This document shows, piece by piece, positions 44,920 through 56,350 of a stretch of 64,000 nt of DNA. Positions within the stretch are counted from its first letter, which is position 1. Each line of letters opens with the position of its first letter. A program made the position numbers and the translations under genes. The DNA lies in contig JARCOQ010000011.1 in the NCBI GenBank assembly GCA_029207755.1, positions 25,795,712 to 25,859,711 of the forward strand, given 5' to 3'. This DNA is from Chamaea fasciata (Eukaryota; Chordata; Aves; Passeriformes; Sylviidae). A model generated the notes under the pieces. That model was given only the letters and a program-made list of their open reading frames with translations. It was not told the origin of the DNA and searched no databases.

Positions 44920-45140
44920 TTCTGATTTTTTTTCATTAGCTGTGTTATTGGAAGATAGCTATTACATGCATCTAGCTGCTAGTGCAATGGAAAGCCTACA
45001 GTGTACTACAAATCAGAAGCGAGCAGAGGCTTTAATTTAGTCAGAGACAAGCTTTGAAGGCAGTCAAAGAGCCACTGATGGAGTTCAAATGCTCTTTGTC
45101 CTGCAAAAATAAAGAGCCCATTTGTTCTGCCTTTTTGCAT
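44920..45140. promoter_or_regulatory. Putative conserved non-coding element
   Basis: Mixed-composition sequence without simple repeats: TTTCATTAGCTGTG, GATAGCTATTACATGC, ATCTAGCTGCTAG, GCTTTAATTTAGTCAG, GACAAGCTTTGAAGG, CAAATGCTCTTTGTCC (SOX-like CTTTGT) and TTTTTGCATTAGC. The near-uniform mix of AT- and GC-containing words with no microsatellites is what vertebrate ultraconserved-type elements look like. Adjacent to a possible ancient repeat end at 44815-44870. Confidence 0.38.
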
Positions 45141-46415
45141 TAGCATCTTTTACCTTGCTGGAGGAAAAGCAGGAAGAACTGCAATCCTAGCTCTTGGGAT
45201 GTTTTCTTTAAAGAAAGGGAATATTGAACTCATAGGCCTTGCTAAAGCTTTGGCTATATGAAAAAATACACAGTTTGTATTTAATAAATACCACAGGCTG
45301 GATAGTTTATGCCCCAGTATTGGGTGGTAACTATTTCTCCTTTTATTTCTGCCACCACAACACAACCACGACGGTGTCATTCCAGGGCAGAGGTTGCCAG
45401 CAAAAGATTGGGTTTGGAGATCTGCTGGGCACAAGCCTCCAGACATCAGACCCTCCACACTGGGCTGGGGCTGCTTGACTGGCAGAGAAATTCTGTGGTA
45501 GCAGCTCTTGCTACCTGTGGAGGACAGTAATTACCACCAGAGTATTTGATCCTATGACAAACACAGCAGACTAAGTTGCTTCTCAAACAATAAAACAGAC
45601 CTTTCAGTTTTTAACTAGCATTAGTCCTCTCTTTGTTCCTTTTGGATCAGTGCATTCCTGTGTGATTGTAAGGATGTCTCTGTGTTAAAAAGAACACACT
45701 CTTTCCCATTCTACACCCTACTTCTGCACCTAATAAAACCCAGTATCAGGTAAGCACCTTCCCCAGCACCCTCAGCAAATGTTCCAGTAATTTGGAAAGT
45801 GATCAGGAGTTTTTAATTCCCTTCTCTTCTGCTTTGTGCACAGGAAGTAGTTTGTGTCGCACTCTTGCTCTCTGCAGCACTGTCTGATAGCAGTTTCTCA
45901 CCCTATTCTCTTTGCAAATTACTTTTATTCTCAGCAGGATTCACAGATGGCGAAGTCTCACTGCTTTTCCTAGAGAAAGATGCAGTTTAATCTGTACACC
46001 ATCCAGTAGAAGACAATACCTTCATCATCTCCTCTACCTTTAGCCCGTGGAGTGACATTTATAGGCCTGTAGTGTTCAGTGCTTTTGGAGAGTCCTCTTT
46101 GAGTTGATTAAACTTGTTGCAAAGCTCAAGTGGCAAATTAAGTTCAATCATTACCTGTTCACTTGTTTTAGCCACCTCTTTCTTGAGGAAATAGGTCTTT
46201 TCAACAGAAAATATATATATTCTTACATGTACAGATATATTCTATATTTTATGTACAAATTGAGTGTATTGTTTCAATGAAAGATACTTTCAGAGTAGAT
46301 TTAACCAATAGATGCCATATTTGCTAACACTGAGACTGAAAATTGAAGGGTAAAAAATTATCAATTAAGAGAAACTTTAAAATATAAAAGGAGTTGCTGT
46401 GGCCAAAGTTAAGAC

Positions 46416-46430
46416 AAAAAAAAAAAAAAA
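46416..46430. repeat. Poly-A run
   Basis: Fifteen A residues in ordinary AT-rich sequence. Confidence 0.95.
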
Positions 46431-47115
46431 GTAATTCCATCAACGTATAGTGTTAAAGGCTGTTAGTGGCATTTAATACAAGTTCTTCCTAGAATCTTAA
46501 TTTTTCCCAGCCTCTCATAATGCAGTAAAACAGGATATTGCCATCGTGTAATCAGTCCAGAAGGAACTGAGTATATCGTAGTGCTTTGATTGCTTGAATT
46601 GTCAAATTACCCAAAATTTATTCCGTTCTAAGGTTCTTTGGCTTAAAAATTTCTTGCTGACTTCAACAGCAATTCCCTGTATTAAACAGACAGAGTGCCC
46701 TTACCCTGTAACTGCAGCAAAGCTTCTTTTTTGTGTGTGAGTTCATTTTGAAAAAAACATAAATTATTCCCAAAGGCTGCTCAACGCATTTATTTAAGGT
46801 GTGATTTTGCAATTCATATAGGAGTAAAGCACTCTGATTTTCGTAGACCAAAAGTTTAGTAAAGGATGTGTTTTATTTTCAAGAGGAAAACACTATACCA
46901 AACTCCGATGAGCTCCTTGAGAATTCCAGCTTAAAGGAGAACTGAATTCTGGAATTTATAATCTCTCATGTTTGCAAAATGTGCAAAATCAAATATAATA
47001 AACTGTGGCAATATTTGAGCTATGCATAGTGTGTACCTTAAATGCAATAGGTTAAAAACTGGAACATAGCAAATAGGTTGCAATGACTCATTGCATACCT
47101 TTAGTGCCATCTATA

Positions 47116-47139
47116 TGCAAGGAAGGGTGCAAGGAAGTT
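47116..47139. repeat. 12-bp tandem duplication
   Basis: TGCAAGGAAGGG is followed directly by TGCAAGGAAGTT. Slippage-type local duplication without evident function. Confidence 0.75.
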
Positions 47140-47474
47140 GCAGCCCATTCCTGGAAAGCATTTTGATTGAATGTCAGTAACATTCACCCCCCCAAAGTAA
47201 TCGCCAATAAATTTATTAAATGGGAAGGTGCCAACTCAGTCATAAGTTATTGTCTTCTAGTGAAATGACATGAAGTTATTTTCCATAGTGAAGAGCACTT
47301 CCAACTGGCCAGCTTTACATCAAGACAACTCTTTAGCTTTCTACCACGTTGCTTTGAATCTGAATCCCTTGTATTAAAGCCTTGAAACTGCCTTCAACTT
47401 TTTGAAAGAAGAGTGTAAAATCAAGCCTAAAAAAAATAAAAATCACAACAGTTGTATAAGTGCTTGCTGGCTTA

Positions 47475-47493
47475 TCAATTTTCAATTTTCAAT
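47475..47493. repeat. Short tandem repeat TCAATTTT
   Basis: TCAATTTTCAATTTTCAAT carries the 7-bp period TCAATTT about two and a half times. It lies just before a G6 run. Confidence 0.7.
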
Positions 47494-48935
47494 CGGGGGG
47501 CATTTGAGCTGGCTTTTATTTTGTTTGTTGCATTTGATTTTCCATTTCACTTTGTGCTCATCCCTTGCAAGATTTAAATCTCTGCACTTTGCTATTGGAG
47601 TTCCTTTATTTTTTTAATTTCCAAGATGACCTCAATACCTGAAAGATGCTGAGTGAAATCTTGCTTGGTGCTGCTGTTAACTTGGTACACACAAACCATT
47701 AGGCTTTTGCAGGGACTGGGTTTCAGCAGCAGGTTCCTGGTTGTGTGGAGTGATTTTATTTTATATTCAAGTAGCAAGAACAAGTTGATTACCTCGCCTA
47801 TGCCACCTGCATGTAAAGCCAGAAAACTGCAAGCCCTGACATGAATCTTTTCTGCTGTCTTACTAAAGGCTAGAAAATACTTATAGCATTTCTCCAAAGA
47901 CAGCAGGAGATGGAAGCATACAGTCCTGCCAAACCCAAGTAATTCAGACTATCCATAAAACAATTACACCGGTGTTTATTTCAGGGTCTTTACCACTCTG
48001 TATTACTTTTAATGGGCTTGAATTCAACCATCGCACGCAGCAGAAAATCCTGTATTTTAGTACTATAGTTTGAAAGTTGGGCCTTGTTCGGGGCCAGAAG
48101 AGTTGCGTAGGATCCTCCCCGCGAATCCCATGACAAAGTGATTTTTGGAAGAGATGCGGAAGCAGGGATGTGGGTAGGTCAGGGGCGTGTCAAAAGAGCA
48201 GCAGGGTTTGAAATGGTTGTGAGATCCTTTGTCTCTGGCCCTCTGTGGTTGTTGGACAAGAAATACAGATATCCACTGTAAGAATATTACACTGTTAAGG
48301 CTGTAGAATAGGAAGAGGGTTTATGTTTGCAACGAGTCTGAGTATAAATGACAACTGTTGAAGGGTTTCTGATGTACCCTACACCATTGCTTTCTTCCCC
48401 TTTAAAGAAAAAATACAATGCAGATATTATACCTTACAAAAACTGCCTCCCTCCTCAACCCTACAGGCTTACCTGGCATTTCAGCTTCACACTGGAGCAG
48501 TCCAAATCATACTAGGATTGCTTGTGGTTTAACTATTTTCTCTGTGCATTCACACATTAAGAAATAAAAACCTAACCCAACAACCCTGTGGACAGAAAAA
48601 TGCCGATGACCTGGTCAGGGTCAGAATTTCAGCTCTGGAATGAAGACACCAGGGTGACTGCTCTGTCTGTGAGCTCAGAGTGGAATGAATGTTCCTCAAC
48701 CCTTCCTCGAGATCATGCATTCACCTCTGCTCAGATTGTCACCTTCAGTGTCTAATAATCAAATTTCTTTTGAGAATAACGAGACAAAGAGGCATCTTAC
48801 AATGTTGATTGCCAACCTGCAAAGAAACTCCTAATTTAAAATTGAAAACATTATACTTCATTTGCAAGCTTTTCAAGGAAGACTTTAAACATATCAGTGA
48901 TCGTTAAGTGCTGTTTAAGTTGTCCTGTAATTTGA

Positions 48936-48978
48936 GGGGATTTGTTTTTTGGGTTTTTTTGTTGGTTTTTTTTTTGTT
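48936..48978. repeat. T/G-only low-complexity tract
   Basis: GGGGATTTGTTTTTTGGGTTTTTTTGTTGG then a T10 run. Lies directly before the enhancer-like block at 49040. Confidence 0.85.
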
Positions 48979-49039
48979 GACAGATCTAAAATAGATCTTG
49001 AGTAGGCCATAGAAAAAGAATACCATCCTTTTTAAAAAA

Positions 49040-49480
49040 ACCAATAGCTTTCAAGGCCCAGGATGGCCTCTGCGCTGAGATTAATAAAGCTTGACAATAC
49101 ATTCTGAATGCAAGCAACGACTTCTATTACAAGGGGAAAAATGAAAAAGCTGCTATTACTGACACAGTCAATAGATTGCACCTCAGTGTATACTGTACTT
49201 TCTACATTTTTAATATAAATGTGTTCAGTTTGAGGCGGGAGCATTATCAGCATTCATTTTACTTGAGGCAATAATGTGAGAAGTTGTGTCTTGTGTAATA
49301 AATAAATAACCTGTCTTTAAAACCATTTACTCAGATTGCTTTTCCCAAATGCTTATTTAGAGGTGCTCTGGAAGGTGTCATGTTCCGAGACAGCCATGTT
49401 ATAATGATTCTATAAAATGCGTTTTCTTTATTTCACACATAATGCAATTGATCATGGGGCACTTTTTGATGATTTTAGAA
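49040..49480. promoter_or_regulatory. Putative conserved non-coding element
   Basis: Contains CCCAGGATGGCCTC, GAGATTAATAAAGC, TTGACAATACATTCTG, CTGACACAGTCAATAG, GGAGCATTATCAGC, GAGGCAATAATGTG, GTTATAATGATTC and TAATGCAATTGATCATGG. TALE-like TGACA, SOX-like ACAAT and homeodomain cores alternate throughout. It begins about 60 bp after the T/G tract at 48936-48978. Confidence 0.36.
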
Positions 49481-50084
49481 GTAGTAAAATGGCAGTATGA
49501 AGTTGGGATGATGTGGTGAGCTGTAAAATGTGGTTTGAGTCTCCCTTATTTCTCAGATGTTCTTGGTGATTATGAAGAGCGTCCAATAGAGGCCAGAAAA
49601 TTTTCCATCATTTAGAGAATTGTCCCTCTTGAAATTTGAGACTTATCTTTTTCTTCCATCATGTTTTTTTGGACTTGAAAGAATAGAAGAAATTGTCTTC
49701 TCTCTATAAATATATATATTCGGATCCTCATAATCTCTGCGGCACCCACTCATTCTAAGAAACTATTTTCTCCCTGTAAATGGATCATATTAAATGGCAC
49801 ATAAGTATAAAATTAGACAGTGAGTTAATTCATGTTTTGTGCTGTCCCTCCTCTGTGTCTGTCTTGGCACATCCATTCATGTGAACAAATCCTTTCCAAT
49901 CTCTTTAGAGGGACAGGAAATGAAGTATATATTACATAGGTAGCTCAGGAAAACATGGAAATGAGGAATAATCAGCAAAATTTGAATTACTTGTAGTAAT
50001 ATCTAATATTGAAGGAGGTGTTTTGTACTCATCTGATATCTGACCATAACTGATTTTTTTTCCCATAATCTGAACAATGGCTCT
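49481..50084. other. Non-coding, nothing specific
   Basis: AT-rich unique sequence with a short AT run near 49707. Confidence 0.6.
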
Positions 50085-50185
50085 GATATAACTCTAATGC
50101 CTCTTTTACATCAGCACAAATGTGCGGATTTCATTGGAGTAGCCCTTGATTTACACTGCTGTAAAGAAAGGAGAATCAAGCTGTA
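50085..50185. repeat. Ancient amniote interspersed repeat, 'seasonal' TTTACACTG type (candidate)
   Basis: The interval contains GATATAACTCTAATG, TTTCATTGGAGTAGCCCTTG, ATTTACACTGCTGTAAAG and AGAATCAAGC in that order. This resembles an interspersed repeat common in reptile genomes whose copies carry GTAACTCCATTGA, TCAGTGGAGTTAC, ATTTACACCGGTGTAA and AGAATCTGGCC blocks. I cannot name the family with certainty. Match quality is moderate and judged by eye. Confidence 0.4.
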
Positions 50186-51059
50186 AACATAGAAGGGAGG
50201 GAAAGCATAACTGCCCTGGGAGTCCAGAGCCTCTAAGTACAAAATAGAGGAAGATTTATCTGGAGTGGCTCAGGGGTTGTAGGCAGTGTAATAGGCTATA
50301 ACAGAGCGCAGGAAATTTAGGGAAGAACGGGGTTTACTGTTCTGTGGCTCAGCCATCTGTGGCTCAAGGTGAAAGTTCATTTGGTTAACAGAGAGACACG
50401 GTTGTGACTGTGGTTAAAAGGAACAGGTGGAGGTGAAGATGTACCATTTATGCATTCCTAGTCCTGTGCTCTTTTAGTGCTAGACCTGTTTTGTAGCTCA
50501 GGAAAATCTCCTTCTGAGACATTACACTTCAAATGGTGGATTTTGGAGTTAAATCCAAAATTTTATTATTTATTTAGCAAAGAAAATCTCTTTTCAGTAG
50601 TACAGGTGCTCTGCATAAAGTCTTCTACAATACTTTCTTCAGGTCATACAAGGAAACCTAATTTAGAAATATTACAGAAGGCAAAACTTCCCATTTTCTG
50701 TCTTAGAACTCAGCACTGATCTGATTACTTTTGACTGTGATTCCAGGTTATCTACCTAATTTGTCTACAGTGTTATTACCAACATGTGTTTTCCCATGAG
50801 AAACATATTAATTTGATTGTTGCCCTGGGGAAATCTAAACAAAAACACCAAAAAAAAAAAATTAACTACAAGAATGCTTTTTCATAAAAAGGAATGCCAT
50901 GCACACAATAAATGACAAGCTTGTGTTTAGAGGAGTGGTGAAATCAAAGGATTTTCAGTCTGCACTTCCCAATATAAATTGCTCATTTCAAAACATAATG
51001 TTCTGCATAATTAGATCACATAGTTTGAGCATCTGGCCTATCAGTCTGTGAAGTGATGT
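50186..51059. other. Non-coding, nothing specific
   Basis: Unique sequence with an A12 run at 50850-50861. Nothing else is seen. Confidence 0.6.
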
Positions 51060-51400
51060 GGTAAAATCTGTGGGTAGCAGGAGCAATGAACAGAAGTGCT
51101 GCCCACCTACAGAGCATTGGATGGCCAGAGTCACTCTGCTCTCCCTGTCTCCTGCTGGACAGAGGAGCTCTTTTCCTGCTGCCCTTTCCCACCTCTCCTC
51201 TCTCTGGCTCTTCCACGGGCACTGGACTGGAGCAGTGGTGACTTCTCCCTCCCATGGCAGGGTGGCAGTGAGAACAGCCGGCCTTGAGCTGCAATTACCC
51301 ACTGCCCACTCGTTCCAGCCGAAGCTCGGTCACCTCACTAATGACAGCATTCCTTCAGCTGGAGGGAATGTGGTGGAGGGAATGGGGCCCTGTGAATCAC
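51060..51400. other. GC-richer unique patch
   Basis: A CT-rich stretch (CCCTTTCCCACCTCTCCTCTC near 51182) within a 131-codon forward open frame; antisense frames of 92-104 codons overlap it. Several frames on both strands are open at once, which argues for composition rather than coding. No family recognised. Confidence 0.35.
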
Positions 51401-52448
51401 TCAAATTATTTTACATTTCTAATTTAGCAAGTACGTCGGCTCACCAAGCCTGAATCCACTTCCAGGTACTTCCAGTACGGGAGGAAAATGTGAGAAAATT
51501 CCTCAGGAAATCCTCGTGGTGCTGCCCTCCCTGTTGTCCCTTTTTTTCTTTCCATTTCCTCTGGATTTAATGAGTGAGCAGCCAGAAGCTTAATTGTAAT
51601 AGATTGTGGGTGCAGCACAAAGTTAAATATTGTAAAAGAAGATTGAGACGTTGATTGTTAGCACATTTTTCAAACACTTTGTAAAGGTACAGAAGGTGTT
51701 GGGAAAAGATGATTTACATGGAAAAGAATTTACTCTCCAGTTTCTTCAGCAGACATATCACGACAACAACGGCATGGTTGGTTTAAAACACAACTGTATC
51801 AATCCAACTTTGGATTGATCATGTTGAAAGAAGAATTTGGAAATGCGATTTTTTTTAAGACAGGTATACCATTAATTCTACTTACTGTTTTCATGTCATT
51901 CCTTTAGTTTGTAGGTGCAGTTTTGTCACCAGCGATTGAACTTCAGTAGAACTCAGGTGTGATTTTCAAGTATTATTACAAATCCTTTAGTCTCTTGGAA
52001 GCAAAGTGTAAATGAAGAGCCTGGGCAGCTTCTGCTCTACTAGAGAACCAGATAATCAAAGATACCAAGCTTTGAAGTATAGATCTATTTCTTCATATTT
52101 TAAAGAAAAAAAGCTCTTTTGAAAATGTGATTTTTAGCAAAAAGTGGGGTGATGGTTTAATAGTCTACTGGATTTTGCCAGCATGGAGGCTCAGAGAAAA
52201 TTGTTGCTTATCTAATTCTGCATACCCTGAAAGCAAGTTTGAAAAATAGAAGTCATTGAGTAATATCTTTACTGGTGCCATAAATCAGAGACTTATTTGC
52301 ATACAAATGAAAATTCAAACCAAAGTGCAGTAAGAAGTAACGCTGCCCTAACAGCTAGGGATCAACATTAAAATATGAACCCAGGTTTCCACCCTGAAGT
52401 AAAGCAGAAATCAGACAGGATCTTCTATTGGGAAATATCCTCTCTGTA

Positions 52449-52482
52449 CTTGTTGTTGGGGTTTTGGTTTGTTTGTTGTTGT
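52449..52482. repeat. T/G-only low-complexity tract
   Basis: TTGTTGTTGGGGTTTTGGTTTGTTTGTTGTTG: same T/G composition on the plus strand with one GGGG run and a TTG repeat. Confidence 0.8.
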
Positions 52483-53442
52483 AACTCTGAACGCATTCAC
52501 AGAAGGATGAAATTATTCACTGGTCTTTGACATAATGCTTGTAAACAATTCATTAAAATCTTATCATTGATAGTATCAAAAATACATGAAATATTCAACA
52601 GATAAATCACAACAACAAGCCGTGGCTGCAACCTGTAGCAATGCTAATCAGAAGTGTGTACTCAGGTGTGGGACACAGCCCTCTGCAGAAGATGGAAGTG
52701 AACTCTCTGTGCTTTCTATGAGCCAGTTTTTTCAGTGTTGCTCAAAAGAAACAGCAATGAGTCCTGAAACAATAAAACCAAGGTTCGTCAGAGAATGATA
52801 TTGGCCTTCTCAGGAGAAAACACAGTGAAATGGAGCAAGGTGGAAAGAAACCCCAAACCAACACATTAAAACTCTAACAAATTCCGAGACAAATTTGTAG
52901 GGTCAATACAGGAGCACAAATACACAAGTGGCCATTTTAGAATCGGAATACTAAACGAAATTTAAGCTACAGTGGTCAAGGCAACACCACCTAATTAAAG
53001 GTCTAGAGACGGAGTTCCACCTACAGGGAATAGATGAAACAGCTTCCAGATGAAACAGATTGGGAGGCTGCAAATGAGAGATGTAATTTTTATTAAAAGA
53101 AACACAGCAGTTTTCCCCGTGGTAAGGTCAGGAGATGAAAAAGGACTATGTGCAAAGTTTTTAGAAATAGAATGTATTATTTAGAACAGTCCCTCCCTTT
53201 AATTTTTCAGCCTCTGGATGAGATTGGAACTTTAATTACACATTTGCTTCTTTCAGGGAAGACTTCTCTCTGGGCTCATTTTTTTTTTAACCTTAGCACC
53301 TTTTGGCAGTCTTTAAGCACCCCTCTAGTCCAGTCGACTTTTTGCCTACTTAAGTACGTGCTACTGAATCTTCATAAAGATGATTGAATCTGGATGAATG
53401 CTGATGATAAGTGTGTATTAAAACCTGTACAAATAGATATAA

Positions 53443-53475
53443 AGGCTATTTTGACATACAGGCTATTTTTACATA
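53443..53475. repeat. Near-perfect direct repeat, period 18
   Basis: GGCTATTTTGACATACA (from 53443) is followed by GGCTATTTTTACATAAA (from 53461). The spacing and identity indicate a local tandem duplication. Confidence 0.75.
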
Positions 53476-53907
53476 AACCAAAGAAGAGTGGATTTTAAAA
53501 TTATTTGAATGATTTGCATATTGAGTTGAGATTTGTTGGCAAGTTATATCATTACTGCTTTAAATTACATCTCTATTACAAAACCTGTTCTCATATATGT
53601 AAGTCATCATAGGAAATCCATTGAAATTGGTTTTCTATGGTCCTGTTTATTTTGTCTCAGGTGAAGCCATTGGTGGCACCATGCTCTGTCCCCATTGTAG
53701 ACTGGGCAAAGATAATGTCAGTGATCTAAAGGCTGCAGGGTTACTAAAGAGGGATTGATCAAAGATCTGATCAACAGATTTTCTTTGGTTGGCTGAGACA
53801 GCCCACCTCTGGTGCCCTCCTCCAAGAAAAATTATGTAAGCTCTTTATATTCAGCAACCCAGATGGAATTTGATGAGAAACAAAAAAGTACTAATAATAC
53901 CAGAATT

Positions 53908-53975
53908 CATCACAGAATCACAGAGCATTTTGGGAAGGGATTCTAAAAACCATCTTGCTCCACACCCTGGAGGAG
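53908..53975 (-). mobile_element. CR1 LINE 3' tail, reverse strand
   Basis: The segment CATCACAGAATCACAGAGCA followed by TTTTGGGAAGGGATTCTAAAAACCATCTTG matches the reverse complement of the CR1 3' terminus: terminal repeats of the TCACAGAATCACAGAA type, then the conserved TTGGGAAGGGACCTTAAAGATCATCT block with several substitutions. Only about 70 bp can be recognised, so it is a very short 5'-truncated insertion or an eroded remnant. Confidence 0.85.
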
Positions 53976-55949
53976 TGGGAGTGGATGAAAATGTTACAAA
54001 AAATTAAACAGCCTCAGTTTACCCTCAACTAGGCTGTGAGGTGTGAGAAATGTGTGAAAATTTGAGGGTAAATAGGTCTTATATCCGTCATTGTGCATAT
54101 AGTCTTCAAGTTTTGCCAACTGTATGAAGTGCCGCCACCTGATTATCTTAAATTCAGGGTACTCTGAGAGGTGTTTAAGGGAGCTGCTGTTGATATTTTG
54201 GTGGCTCTGATGTGCAGTTTAGGGATGAGAGTAATTTTGCAGTTGGTCAAACATTTACCATAGGGTACAGGCATTGTGTAAATTAGTATTTTATGCCTTC
54301 ATAAAAAGACTTACTAGAATACAAATGGGCTGATTGTGACAGTCTCGTTCTTCTCAGTTCATCTTTTTCTGCATCACAGTAGAGAAATGAGCTTCACTAG
54401 GTTAAGAGTTCTTTTTTCAAGGATCCTAGGGAGAAATTAATAGAGGACATGAACCCCGTTCTTTGAGGTGCATTCATTTGGCCAGACTAGAAACTTGTAG
54501 GATGCATTAGGTATAATATGGAATTTGTTACTTCCCTGATCTCTGGGATGGGACAGAAAACCTGTTTACAGAAGTAGTTAATTGAATATGCAGTCTAAAG
54601 CCTTTACAGATGTCTTATTATTTTTACTACTAATCAAGAAAAGCATATATATTGTTTTAAAAAATCAATCTACATTCAGCATGAGGTGTGTAAAACCAGT
54701 CATTTGTTCATTAAAGATAAATGCTATTTAACACTGAAACAGCTGCACATCCCCTCAAAGAACTAAAATATTTCCACGTGTTATATACATTATCCAAGGT
54801 GATCAACATAAGTGCTACCTGCAGAGAGGATGCCAGGCAATGGAATCAGCAAGCAATTAAAGGTGGCATTTTACAGGTGGCATTATACAGAATTAGGTAT
54901 CTCTCACAATTTCAGCTGTGAAATATTTGAGTCAAATGTAGTGTGGAAGACAGAACTTCAGTGAACACCCAATGCCTCGTTTCTCATGAAACCCCACAAA
55001 CAAAAAGCTTTAAAGAATATCACGGGAGCCTTGTTCTATAGTGGTTAGAGATAAACCCAAAGAAAGCTGATTGGCTTTGTCAACCTCTATAATAAACAAA
55101 CAAAAAAATAGCATTTTATCTGCATTCCCATAAACCAGATTATCACAAGCGCTTACTTTTCCATATATACTTTATCTATACAAGGAATTCCTGTGAGTTG
55201 CAAGTGTTTTCTTTGTGTCCATGCCAAATTGTGTGGCTGTGCTTAACAAACTGAGGTCATTCATGCCACAGTTGTTACAAGCTATTAAAACTCAGAGTGG
55301 AACACTTAGAGCATTCATTTTGCAATTGCCAGAAATGCCGTGGGCTGATTAGTACCGGTGATTGTCAGCACCTAAAAAAATAAAGAACAGGTGTACCAAT
55401 AATGTGGAGTTAATTTAACTGAGTGTCCATTATAATGCCAAAATATTGGAGGGGAAAACAGTTGTCAGAGAATTCTTGACCATTCCTTGTAGCTTCACAA
55501 AACAGACCAGCTAATAAGCAAGTGGTAACAATAAAACCATCAACCTTTTTTTTTCTTTTCACCAAATCCTGAGTGGTCTCTTCAGTGGGCCAGTCTTGCT
55601 TGACTGAGATTTTTGAAATGGCAGGACAGATTGCAGTGCTCAAGTTAATGAAGAACTCTGAGATTTGACAAATTTATTTCCTCTGACAAATAGCAAGTAT
55701 TTATGGTGCTTGCCCTGGTTTCGAGCCATTACGGGTGCAGCAGAGACATAGGAATAACTTCATTTAAAAATTAAGATATTTCCAGGGAACAGCACAATCA
55801 TCCTGTCGATCAAAAATACATTTTCTTTCAAGTACACCAAATAAATCACCAATAGTATTATTAAGTTGACAAAAAAGGAAATACAAAAAAAAAGGCGCAT
55901 AAACTTGTGAGGAAGTGAGAGAAAGCAGAAGGTTATCACCTGGGCTATG
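53976..55949. other. Non-coding, nothing specific
   Basis: Unique AT-rich sequence with the tandem duplication at 54862. No element identified. Confidence 0.6.
54862..54889. repeat. 14-bp tandem duplication
   Basis: GGTGGCATTTTACA (54862-54875) is followed without a gap by GGTGGCATTATACA (54876-54889), with one mismatch. Confidence 0.85.
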
Positions 55950-56350
55950 GTCTAGGAGAGGTTTGTAATTGCATTGTTGTCTGGGTGTTGGCTGGCTGAT
56001 TGAACGGCCTTGGAGGTGTTCACAAGCTGTCAGGCCGGGGAATTGGAGTTAATGGACAGCTAATATCATGATTGAATGGCAAAAGTGGAGACTGATCTCT
56101 TTGAGGATGGAAAATCAATAGTCTATTAGATTTGTCAGGCTGACAGGGGGAGAAAAGAGTGAAAGTCTGCTCTATTTGCTTGCATTATGGGGGCTGCTCT
56201 AATTAAGCACGCACCTTGAGACGGAGCGGGACCCATGGAACTGAAGTAGTGAGATTCAGGCATGAAGTAAATGTAGTAACTGCAGTGTAAGGCATGCTGA
56301 CAGACAATTAAATCTCTTTAGCAATGCTGCTTCTTTCCAGAAACTCAGCT
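55950..56350. promoter_or_regulatory. Putative conserved non-coding element with TALE/SOX sites
   Basis: Contains GCATTGTTGTCTGG (SOX-like), GCTGGCTGATTGAACGG, CACAAGCTGTCAGGCC, GAGTTAATGGACAGC, GTCAGGCTGACAGG near 56137 (inverted GTCA/TGAC halves around a TGACAG core), GCTCTAATTAAGCACGC near 56195 (TAATTAAG, NKX-like AAGCAC) and GCTGACAGACAATTAAATC near 56297. TGACAG-type sites occur at least three times. Good candidate for a MEIS/PBX-bound enhancer; inferred only. Confidence 0.4.

Larger units (their letters stand above)
45141..48935. other. Non-coding, mostly featureless
   Basis: Unique sequence with the poly-A at 46416 and two local tandem repeats at 47116 and 47475. Open frames of 60-102 codons are unrecognised. 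Confidence 0.6.
51401..53907. other. Non-coding, nothing specific
   Basis: Unique sequence with the T/G tract at 52449 and the direct repeat at 53443. No exon recognised. Confidence 0.6.

Noticed and set aside
51058..51453. 131-codon forward open frame
   Set aside because: The DNA is GC-rich and frames on both strands are open simultaneously; no family is recognised.
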